Assembly (NCBI GenBank): GCA_903847655.1
Contig: CAINEG010000277.1
Location: forward strand, 1-21,393
Length of the DNA: 21,393 nt
Direction: 5' to 3'
Origin: an uncultured Bacteroidota bacterium
Lineage (GTDB): Bacteria > Bacteroidota > Bacteroidia > Chitinophagales > Chitinophagaceae
Numbering within the stretch: the first letter of the stretch is position 1; each line of letters begins with the position of its first letter. Both the position numbers and the translations under genes were made by a program. The notes below the pieces were generated by a model, which saw nothing but the letters and a program-made list of their open reading frames with translations, was not told the origin of the DNA and did not search any database. Below are positions 14,624 through 21,393 of this stretch, one piece after another.

Positions 14624-16312
14624 TTAATGTCCAGCTGCCACTTCGGTTTCCTCGTAATTGATGCCTTGTTTCTTTAAGATGCCTTTTACTGCAATTGCAA
14701 ATATTAAAATATAAGCAAAGCAGAAAACAGGCACCCAGAAGGAATTGTGAATACCATATCCTGGGGTATCTAAATGAGAAGATTGTAAGAAGTCAGACAA
14801 TTTACCTTGTATAGGAGGGATAATGCCACCACCAAGAATCATCATAATTAAAAAGGCTGCACCTTGTGTGGTGTATTTGCCGATACCTGCAATAGATAAG
14901 GCAAAAATACAAGGCCACATAATGGAACAAGCAATTCCACCTGTTAAGAAAGCATAAATCGCAATATTGCCTTTAGTGAATACGCCAATCAACATAGAGA
15001 CTAAACCAATTAAACTAAAGATCAATAATGTTTTAGCAGGTTTGTCTTGACTTAAGAAGAAAGCCGCAATTTGAATAAATATACATACGATATACATGTA
15101 CAATGGACTCATGTCATATTGGGCAATGCTATTGACCCCAATCACAATACCAAACGCAACCAAAGGAACAATTACTGTTAATATTTTATTCGTTTTACTT
15201 TTAAATTCAAAAGCAGAAATAGCGCCAGCCCAACGGCCAATCATCATACTGCCCCAATACATTGAAATATAAGGAGCAATTTTAGAGGAAGGGATACTAC
15301 CAAAATCGGCTTGTTTTAATAATTCTCCTAAGTTAGAACCAATTGAAACTTCTGCGCCTACATAGACAAATAGGGCCAACATACCCAATACTAATTGAGG
15401 ATATTTCATGGCACCCCAACCATTCTCATCTTTCTGTGCTCTAAAGTTGGCATACAATAAACCTACCACCACTGTGGCTAAAGCACCGAACAACCATTTC
15501 AAACGCATGGTTTCTAAATCGTGTCTACCTGCATCTGTTAAGGTAGTAGGGTCAATCTTATAACTACTAAAAATAGGTACAAACATAATAATCAATACCC
15601 CCGTCATAATCAACAATAAAAACAAGGCTTTATTGGCGGGTTCAATTTTTTCTTCAGAAATACCCGGAGGCACTTTCTTAGAAAAATGAAACATGGCTGC
15701 GGCAGCTAAAAATAAAATACCTACAGCAGTATATAATATCACCACTTTACTCAAACTTAAAGCAGCAATTTGATCATCGGTAATGGCCGCAGCGCTTCCA
15801 AACAAAGCAAAGGCTACTACAATGGGGCCAATAGAGGTTCCAAAGGAGTTAATACCACCTGCTAAATTGACACGGCTAGCTCCTGTAGAAGGATCACCTA
15901 AGGCAATAGAAAAAGGTTGCGCAGCAGTTTGCTGTAAAGAGAAACCTAAGGCAACAATAAATAAGCCCACTAGCATACCAGTGAACGTATTGGCATTGAC
16001 TGCAATAATCATGGCGGCAGCGCCAATAGCGGAAAACAACAAGCCATACACAATGCTTTTTTTATAACCCCATTTGCCTACCAAATCTTTGCCTCCAAAA
16101 GCGCCAAAAGCAAATAGACCAAGTGCCCCAATATAATAGGCTAGATAAAATGCAAAGTCAACCAATTGACTTTGGAATTGATCTAAATGAAATTTGTGTT
16201 TGCAGAAGGGTATAAAAACACTATTGCTTGAAGCAATAAAGCCCCAGAAAAAGAATACCACAACAAGCGTAGACAATGCGCCTGTATTGGTGGGTTGTTT
16301 GGTTTGGCTCAT
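14624..16312 (-). CDS. FHS-family MFS sugar transporter with extra membrane segments
   Basis: A 562-residue inner-membrane permease related to FucP and glucose/galactose transporters. Family signs are FFFWGFIASSN (20-30), LQQTAAQPF (126-134), INSFGTSIGP (154-163), YVGAEVSIGS (317-326), GRWAGA (359-364) and GGGIIPPIQG (494-503). Usual members have about 410-440 residues and 12 helices. I count about 16 hydrophobic segments: two extra at 228-248 and 271-290, and two more at about 376-421. The E. coli FucP acids D46 and E135 align with S31 and Q128. The neighbouring ROK kinase suggests a hexose substrate. It is first in this leftward operon. Confidence 0.85.
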   Translation of the reverse strand: MSQTKQPTNTGALSTLVVVFFFWGFIASSNSVFIPFCKHKFHLDQFQSQLVDFAFYLAYYIGALGLFAFGAFGGKDLVGKWGYKKSIVYGLLFSAIGAAAMIIAVNANTFTGMLVGLFIVALGFSLQQTAAQPFSIALGDPSTGASRVNLAGGINSFGTSIGPIVVAFALFGSAAAITDDQIAALSLSKVVILYTAVGILFLAAAAMFHFSKKVPPGISEEKIEPANKALFLLLIMTGVLIIMFVPIFSSYKIDPTTLTDAGRHDLETMRLKWLFGALATVVVGLLYANFRAQKDENGWGAMKYPQLVLGMLALFVYVGAEVSIGSNLGELLKQADFGSIPSSKIAPYISMYWGSMMIGRWAGAISAFEFKSKTNKILTVIVPLVAFGIVIGVNSIAQYDMSPLYMYIVCIFIQIAAFFLSQDKPAKTLLIFSLIGLVSMLIGVFTKGNIAIYAFLTGGIACSIMWPCIFALSIAGIGKYTTQGAAFLIMMILGGGIIPPIQGKLSDFLQSSHLDTPGYGIHNSFWVPVFCFAYILIFAIAVKGILKKQGINYEETEVAAGH

Positions 16313-16434
16313 AAGATTCGTTGATTTAATCGTAATAGTTTAGGTTATTGTTTAATCGATTCCGTAAAATACTTAAAATTATAATTCAATGGCATAAAAT
16401 TGGCTAAAATCTATCTTTAAATAATTCGAATTAA
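16313..16434. promoter_or_regulatory. Divergent control region between the sugar-uptake and glycogen operons
   Basis: The 183-base gap between the FHS transporter start and glgA is AT-rich and must hold promoters for both operons. It contains two TTTAATCG copies (16325-16332, 16351-16358) 26 bases apart and the small dyads GATT-T-AATC (16323-16331) and AATCGATT (16354-16361). None is a recognised operator; they may be chance. No gene is seen. Confidence 0.3.
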
Positions 16435-16463
16435 GTGCTTAAAAAACAAGGAGTTTTAAGCAC
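16435..16463 (+). promoter_or_regulatory. Hairpin in the glgA leader with a purine-rich loop
   Basis: A perfect 10-bp inverted repeat, GTGCTTAAAA (16435-16444) and TTTTAAGCAC (16454-16463), with a 9-base loop AACAAGGAG. The loop holds a Shine-Dalgarno-like AAGGAG, and a two-codon frame (ATG AAG TAA, 16465-16473) starts just after the stem. The glgA ATG is 32 bases further on. A TATCTTTA sequence at 16412-16419 could be a weak -7 element, which would place the hairpin in the 5' leader. It could instead be an operator dyad for a DNA-binding regulator. Confidence 0.4.
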
Positions 16464-16495
16464 AATGAAGTAAATTGAATCAAATTAATCTGTTC

Positions 16496-17911
16496 ATGGT
16501 CGTTGTTCATGTAAGTGCGGAATGTTATCCAATGGCAAAAGCGGGAGGCTTAGGGGATGTAGTGGGGGCATTGCCTAAATACCAGAAAAAAAATGGAACC
16601 GAAGCCATGGTGGTACTACCTATGTACCAAACTCCTTTTTTACAAGAAAATAAATGGGAGGTACATTTTAAAGGAAAGACCAATTTAGGCAATTGGTTTT
16701 TTGATTATACCATTATCAAAGAAAGTACTGGGAAGCTAGGCTTCGATTTATACTTAGTAGATATAAATGGTTTATTGGATAGACCAAAAATATATGGCTA
16801 TCCTGATGATATCGACCGATTCATTGGCTTTCAAGTAGCGGTAGTGAATTGGTTGACACAGTGGACGGACTTGCCAACTATTGTGCATTGTCATGATCAT
16901 CAAGCGGCCTTGATTCCATTTATGATGAAATATTGTTACGATTATCAAAAATTACAATTGGTAAAAACAGTCTTGAGTATTCACAATGCACAATACCATG
17001 GGGCGATGGGCTGGGACAAGAGCTTACTTATTCCAAGATGGGATACATGGAAAAGAGGTTTGTTAGAATGGGACAACAATATCAATGCTTTAGCCACAGG
17101 CGTAAAATGTGCCGATAAAGTAACCACCGTAAGTCATAGCTATTTAGCCCAACTCAAATACCAGTCCAATGGTATGGAAGCATTATTTAAAGAGGAAGAG
17201 AAAAAATGCGTGGGTATTTTAAATGGAATTGACAATGAAGTTTGGAATCCGGCTACCGATCCAATGATCGCAAATCATTATTCAGCAGTGGATGTAGCCG
17301 TAGAAAAGATGAAAAATAAAAAAGCTTTGTGTGCCAAATATAATTTAGATCCCACAAAACCTTTGATTGTTTTTATTGGCAGATTGGTGGGAGAAAAAGC
17401 AGCCGATGTTTTGCCAGGTGCCATTCAGTATGCCTTAGATAAAACAAAGGCAGGTGCCAATTTTTTCATCATTGGTGCTGGGGATACTTCCACCGAATCT
17501 GCATTAAATTATTTAGTCCAATTGTATCCAGGCAATTACAATACTTTTATTGGGTATGATGAAAAAATTGGACATGAGGCTTATGCTGCTGCAGATTTTT
17601 TATTGATGCCCAGTAGAGTAGAGCCTTGTGGTTTGAATCAGTTGTATGCACTTCGTTATGGCACCCTGCCGATGGTGAGAGATACTGGTGGTTTGCATGA
17701 TACCGTGGTGGACATGGGTGACGAAGGTGGTTTTGGCATCAAATTTTTAAATGCAACAGAAGAAGATATTGTTTATTCGGTGGAGCGAGCCATTGCAGTA
17801 TACAAGGATAAAAAACAATTGAACCAAATGATTCAATTGGCCATGCAGATAGATCATAGTTGGGAATCAGTGGTACAGGAATATAAAAAAGTGTATGAAT
17901 CAATTTTATAA
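16496..17911 (+). CDS. glgA: Glycogen synthase (GT5)
   Basis: A 471-residue GT-B glycosyltransferase that extends alpha-1,4-glucan with ADP-glucose. The N-terminal domain opens HVSAECYPMAKAGGLGDVVG (5-24) with the KxGGLxDV motif; HCHDHQAALIPF and SIHNAQYHG follow, then the C-terminal FIGRLVGEKAADVLPGAI and SRVEPCGLNQLYALRYGT with catalytic E376. I chose the ATG at 16496 because it gives the family's usual N-terminus; a TTG at 16475 would add seven non-conserved residues. glgC follows after 16 bases. It heads a four-gene rightward unit and is divergent from the sugar uptake operon. Confidence 0.93.
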   Translation: MVVVHVSAECYPMAKAGGLGDVVGALPKYQKKNGTEAMVVLPMYQTPFLQENKWEVHFKGKTNLGNWFFDYTIIKESTGKLGFDLYLVDINGLLDRPKIYGYPDDIDRFIGFQVAVVNWLTQWTDLPTIVHCHDHQAALIPFMMKYCYDYQKLQLVKTVLSIHNAQYHGAMGWDKSLLIPRWDTWKRGLLEWDNNINALATGVKCADKVTTVSHSYLAQLKYQSNGMEALFKEEEKKCVGILNGIDNEVWNPATDPMIANHYSAVDVAVEKMKNKKALCAKYNLDPTKPLIVFIGRLVGEKAADVLPGAIQYALDKTKAGANFFIIGAGDTSTESALNYLVQLYPGNYNTFIGYDEKIGHEAYAAADFLLMPSRVEPCGLNQLYALRYGTLPMVRDTGGLHDTVVDMGDEGGFGIKFLNATEEDIVYSVERAIAVYKDKKQLNQMIQLAMQIDHSWESVVQEYKKVYESIL

Positions 17912-17927
17912 TTATAATTTTTAGGTT

Positions 17928-19211
17928 ATGGCAGTATTTGCTAAAGAAACAGTCTCTATTATTTTAGGTGGCGGTGCTGGTTCAAGGTTATATCCTTTAA
18001 CAGCAAGTAGATCAAAACCTGCAGTACCCATTGGAGGTAAGTATCGATTGGTAGATATTCCTATCAGCAATTGTATCAATAGTAATTTAAATAGAATTTT
18101 TGTGTTGACTCAGTTCAATTCAGCTTCCTTGAATCAACACATTAAAAACACCTATCATTTTAGTGCATTTAGTTCTGGCTTTGTAGATATTTTAGCGGCA
18201 GAACAAACCCCCGATAATCCTGGTTGGTTTCAAGGAACTGCGGATGCAGTGAGGCAGTCTTTGAGGCATTTGGCAAAAATGGATTTTGACTATGTACTTA
18301 TTTTAAGTGGCGACCAATTGTATCAAATGGATTTTAGTCAAATGATTGATGCACATAAAAAAAGTGGCGCTGCATTAACTATTGCCACCATTCCAGTGGG
18401 AGAAAGAGAGGCGCCTGAATTTGGTATTTTAAAATCGAATCAAGAAAATGTAATTACTTCTTTTGTAGAAAAGCCTAAAAAAGAAATTTTAAATGATTGG
18501 GTAAGCGATACGGGTAAAGAAATGAAAGCACAAGGCCGAAATTATTTAGCTTCCATGGGCATTTATGTTTTTAATAAAGAAATCTTGTATCAATTTTTAA
18601 ATGAAGTACATCCTAATGCGACCGATTTTGGTAAAGAAATCATTCCAGATTCTATTGCCCATTATAAAGTATTAAGTTATCAATATGATGGCTATTGGAC
18701 AGACATTGGAAATATTTATTCATTTTTTGAAGCCAATATAGCTTTGACTCAAGACGTTCCTTTGTTTAATTTGTTTGATAGCGCACAAACAGTCTATACT
18801 AGAGCAAGAATGTTACCGCCTGCTAAAGTGAGCGGAACTATTATTAATAAAGCCATAATCGCCGAAGGTTGTATCATTCATGCAAAAGAAGTGACCAATT
18901 CAGTGATCGGTATTCGTTCAAGAATAGGCAAGGATACCCTGGTTAAAAATTGTTATATCATGGGTTGTGATTATTATGAAACCATCGACCAGATGAACAA
19001 AAAAAATGAAAAAGGAGAACCCATTTTAGGCATTGGGGAAAGATGTGTGATTGAAGATGCCATTGTAGATAAAAATTGTTCCATTGGCAATGATGTTCAG
19101 ATTAAAGGAGGCGCGCATCATGAAAAAGTGGATCATCCATTGTATACCATTAAAGATGGCATTGTAGTAATCAAAAAAGGGGCATTTATCCCCAATGGAT
19201 TTATCATATAA
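17928..19211 (+). CDS. glgC: Glucose-1-phosphate adenylyltransferase
   Basis: A 427-residue ADP-glucose pyrophosphorylase, the committed step of glycogen synthesis (ATP plus glucose-1-phosphate). The nucleotidyltransferase domain has GGGAGSRLYPLT at 14-25, KPAVPIGGKYRLVDIPISNC at 30-49, PGWFQGTADAVRQ at 98-110, SGDQLYQMD at 127-135 and FVEKPKKE. A left-handed beta-helix domain makes up the last part, ending in IKKGAFIPNGFII. The length and ending are typical, and allosteric control by glycolytic intermediates is usual for the family. It lies between glgA (16 bases) and the MFS gene (16 bases), so cotranscription is likely. Confidence 0.95.
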   Translation: MAVFAKETVSIILGGGAGSRLYPLTASRSKPAVPIGGKYRLVDIPISNCINSNLNRIFVLTQFNSASLNQHIKNTYHFSAFSSGFVDILAAEQTPDNPGWFQGTADAVRQSLRHLAKMDFDYVLILSGDQLYQMDFSQMIDAHKKSGAALTIATIPVGEREAPEFGILKSNQENVITSFVEKPKKEILNDWVSDTGKEMKAQGRNYLASMGIYVFNKEILYQFLNEVHPNATDFGKEIIPDSIAHYKVLSYQYDGYWTDIGNIYSFFEANIALTQDVPLFNLFDSAQTVYTRARMLPPAKVSGTIINKAIIAEGCIIHAKEVTNSVIGIRSRIGKDTLVKNCYIMGCDYYETIDQMNKKNEKGEPILGIGERCVIEDAIVDKNCSIGNDVQIKGGAHHEKVDHPLYTIKDGIVVIKKGAFIPNGFII

Positions 19212-19227
19212 TATTTAATTAAAAAAT

Positions 19228-20544
19228 ATGAATACAGCATATACAGGTGTCAAGGTCAAATTAAGTTTTTGGCAAATTTGGAACATGTGTTTTGGATTTT
19301 TTGGCATCCAATTTGGTTGGAGTTTGCAAATGGGCAACATGAGTGCCATCTATGAATTTTTAGGCGCTACGCCTGAACAAATTCCAGGCTTATGGTTGGC
19401 TGCACCTATGACTGGTTTATTGGTACAGCCCATTGTAGGTTATTTTAGTGACCGAACCTGGCATCCCAAATTAGGCAGAAGAAGACCTTTCTTTTTAGTA
19501 GGGGCTATACTTAGTTCTTCATTATTGTTTGTGATGCCTAATGCAGGATCTATATGGATAGCAGCAGGTGTATTATGGATATTGGATTCAAGTATTAATG
19601 TAACCATGGAGCCATTCAGGGCTTTTGTGGCCGACAATTTAGATGAAAAACAACGTTCTTATGGTTTTGCGATGCAGAGCATGTTTATTGGTTTGGCTTC
19701 TTTCATTGCTGGTTATTTGCCTCAAGTATTGGTCAACTGGTTTCATGTTTCAAGGGCTAAAACCAATGGGTCTATTCCTCAAAATATTTTACTGTCTTTT
19801 TATATAGGGGGTGCTGTTTTTTTAGTGTCGGTTTTGTATACAGTATTTAAAAGCAAAGAATATCCTCCTTCACTAAGTGCTTCAAAAGAAAAAGAAGAAA
19901 ATAAAAAAGGCATAGTGCAAGAGATCATTGATTCCATTTTGCACATGCCCATTCAGATGAAAAGGTTAGCCTTGGTTAATTTTATTACTTGGCCAGGACT
20001 ATTTTTAATGTGGTTTTATTACAGCACAGGGGTGGCCAGTCAATTATACCATGGCGACCCCATTACGAGCAGCGACGTTTATACCATGGGCTTGGAACAT
20101 GCCAATACTACTTCGGCTATTTTAAACTTAGTCACTTTTGGATTTTCCTTTACCCTGCCATTTTGGGTAGGCAAAATTGGAAAAAAAATGACCCATACAG
20201 CCTGTTTACTTATTGGAGGGCTAGGTTTAATTTCAGTATACTATGTGCAGCAACCCAATTTATTGTATTTGAGTATGGGACTAGTAGGTATAGCCTGGGC
20301 TTCAATTTTATCGATGCCTTATTCCATGTTATCTAGTTTTATTCCTGTTCAAAAAATGGGCATCTATATGGGCATTTTCAATTTCTTCATTGTCTTGCCT
20401 GAGATATTAGCTTCTATCTTTTTTGGAAAAATTATGTCAACCTATTTGCATAACGATCGGTTAATGGCTGTTCAAATAGGAGGTTTCTTATTAGTATTAT
20501 CAGGCATTGTATGTGCCATTATCATTAAAGAAGAGAAAAAATAA
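19228..20544 (+). CDS. SLC45-like MFS sugar transporter (probable maltose/maltodextrin uptake)
   Basis: A 438-residue inner-membrane permease of about 12 helices. It has the SLC45/sucrose-transporter features: FGIQFGWSLQMGNMSAIYEF at the first helix, GYFSDRTWHPKLGRRRPFFL with the RRRPF signature, and IKEEKK at the C-terminus. A charged central loop (SASKEKEENKKG) separates the halves. Bacteroidota use such MFS proteins next to amylase genes to import maltose or related glucosides, and here it sits between glgC and a GH13 enzyme with only 5 bases to the latter. The exact substrate is inferred from context. Confidence 0.85.
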   Translation: MNTAYTGVKVKLSFWQIWNMCFGFFGIQFGWSLQMGNMSAIYEFLGATPEQIPGLWLAAPMTGLLVQPIVGYFSDRTWHPKLGRRRPFFLVGAILSSSLLFVMPNAGSIWIAAGVLWILDSSINVTMEPFRAFVADNLDEKQRSYGFAMQSMFIGLASFIAGYLPQVLVNWFHVSRAKTNGSIPQNILLSFYIGGAVFLVSVLYTVFKSKEYPPSLSASKEKEENKKGIVQEIIDSILHMPIQMKRLALVNFITWPGLFLMWFYYSTGVASQLYHGDPITSSDVYTMGLEHANTTSAILNLVTFGFSFTLPFWVGKIGKKMTHTACLLIGGLGLISVYYVQQPNLLYLSMGLVGIAWASILSMPYSMLSSFIPVQKMGIYMGIFNFFIVLPEILASIFFGKIMSTYLHNDRLMAVQIGGFLLVLSGIVCAIIIKEEKK

Positions 20545-20549
20545 AAAAT

Positions 20550-21393
20550 ATGAAGTTTCGAATTAATTACCGTCCATATATAATGACCATTGTGCTTTTG
20601 AATTTTGCGATGCTATCCATTGCTTCTGGTCAAACTACAGAGGCATATCCTACCAATTGGTTTACGCAAATGCAATTCAATAAAGTTCAAATTTTATTTA
20701 GAAATACGAGTGCTGATTTTTCTAAGGCTACAGTAAATGCAAATTATACTGGGGTGAAAGTGCTGGGAGTCCATCATTTTGAAAATGGACATTATATAGC
20801 AGTAGATATTGAAATTGCATCTACTGCAAAACCAGGAACTGTAAATTTTATCTTTAATAATAAGGGAGAGAAAACAAATACAAGTTGGTCTTTGCTTTCA
20901 AGAAGAAAGGGCAGAGGAACTTTATTTGCACAAGGACTTAACCCATCTGATCTTATTTATTTTTTAATGCCTGACCGTTTTAGTAATGGGGATCCTAGTA
21001 ATGACCAAATTGCAGGATTGAAAGACCAGTCCTTAAATAGAGATTCTATTTTCTTAAGACATGGGGGTGATTTAAAAGGGGTGACCAATCATTTAAATTA
21101 TTTTGAAAAATTGGGGGTGTCTACTTTATGGATGACGCCTGTGATTGAAAATAATATGCCTGATAGAACCGAGCATGGATATGCAGCTACAAATAATTAT
21201 GCTATTGAAAAACGTTTTGGGGGTGATGCAGCTTATTTAGCTCTAAGCGATAGCCTTCATAAAAGAGGTATGAAACTAATTCAAGACATTGTGTATAATC
21301 ATTTCGGTCGTTTCCATTTCTTAGTGCAAGATGCACCAGATAAAAATTGGGTGCATCAGTGGCCTTCTTATACACAAACACATTACAGAGAGC
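20550..21393 (+). CDS. GH13 alpha-amylase/cyclomaltodextrinase-like enzyme, exported (3' end cut off)
   Basis: The gene starts at the ATG at 20550, 5 bases after the MFS stop, and stays open to the window end (281 codons). Residues 1-27 form a signal peptide (basic start, hydrophobic 11-25, IASG-Q end) without a lipobox cysteine, so the enzyme is probably periplasmic. Residues about 32-125 form a beta-rich N-terminal domain resembling the cyclomaltodextrinase N domain. The GH13 barrel begins at LIYFLMPDRFSNGDPSND, followed by RHGGDLKGV, LWMTPVIEN and conserved region I DIVYNH (246-251). HGYAATNNY (209-217) has an asparagine where most GH13 enzymes have the aspartate of TDY. The catalytic Asp and Glu would lie beyond the window. 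It likely hydrolyses maltodextrins or cyclodextrins before uptake. Confidence 0.9.
   Translation, partial: MKFRINYRPYIMTIVLLNFAMLSIASGQTTEAYPTNWFTQMQFNKVQILFRNTSADFSKATVNANYTGVKVLGVHHFENGHYIAVDIEIASTAKPGTVNFIFNNKGEKTNTSWSLLSRRKGRGTLFAQGLNPSDLIYFLMPDRFSNGDPSNDQIAGLKDQSLNRDSIFLRHGGDLKGVTNHLNYFEKLGVSTLWMTPVIENNMPDRTEHGYAATNNYAIEKRFGGDAAYLALSDSLHKRGMKLIQDIVYNHFGRFHFLVQDAPDKNWVHQWPSYTQTHYRE

Noticed and set aside
15783..16067. 94-codon plus-strand frame opposite the FHS transporter
   Set aside because: It mirrors the alanine- and glycine-rich transporter coding strand, has no recognisable domain and lies wholly within a well-supported gene.
16325..16358. Two TTTAATCG copies in the divergent control region as operator repeats
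   Set aside because: Only 8 bases in AT-rich DNA with no regulator in the neighbourhood; noted in the feature list but not raised as a finding.
16475..16495. TTG start for glgA
   Set aside because: It adds seven non-conserved residues before the canonical VVVHVSAECYP start, for which an ATG exists at 16496.
1..21393. CRISPR arrays, mobile elements, prophage or defence genes
   Set aside because: No regularly spaced repeats, transposase, integrase, toxin or nuclease genes were recognised; the content is housekeeping and carbohydrate metabolism throughout.

Overview
This 21.4-kb window is a stretch of core bacterial chromosome, most likely from a Bacteroidota member of the Chitinophagaceae (Sediminibacterium-like freshwater or soil forms would fit; genus not resolved). 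The reasons are: low GC; start codons preceded by A/T-rich sequence rather than Shine-Dalgarno sites; a matching Bacteroidota -7 box (TAnnTTTG) before the alpha/beta hydrolase; an unusually long signal peptidase I; and FHS- and SLC45-type sugar transporters. There are no rRNA or tRNA genes, insertion sequences, phage genes, CRISPR arrays or toxin/defence genes that I can see. All genes look intact apart from the two cut by the window edges. No gap between genes reaches 300 bases.

Layout. 1-2730 (+): end of the pyruvate dehydrogenase E1-beta gene with its terminator, then signal peptidase I and cytidine deaminase. 2738-4468 (-): a three-gene unit of a SirB1/transglutaminase-like protein, CsaA and an O6-methylguanine-DNA methyltransferase. 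4673-5764 (+): a lone membrane fatty-acid desaturase, separated from the converging topA by a bidirectional terminator. 5854-9250 (-): topoisomerase I and an alpha/beta hydrolase. 9390-12070 (+): a compact run of 2Fe-2S ferredoxin, IscX, KdsC phosphatase, a UbiA-family prenyltransferase and Maf. 12090-12497 (-): an OsmC-like protein. 12649-13575 (+): lipoyl synthase.

13646-21393 is a carbohydrate block. A leftward operon encodes a large FHS-family sugar transporter and a ROK sugar kinase, so uptake plus phosphorylation of a hexose. Across a 183-bp divergent control region, a rightward operon encodes glycogen synthase, ADP-glucose pyrophosphorylase, an SLC45-like MFS sugar transporter and the start of an exported GH13 amylase/cyclomaltodextrinase. 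Together they suggest a module that degrades alpha-glucan outside the cytoplasm, imports the products and stores surplus glucose as glycogen.

I found no clearly new multi-gene system. The points most worth a second look are the UbiA-family enzyme of unknown substrate, the FHS transporter that appears to lack both proton-coupling acids and carries extra membrane segments, the cysteine-free ROK kinase, the hairpin leader before glgA, and a terminator built into the 3' end of maf.
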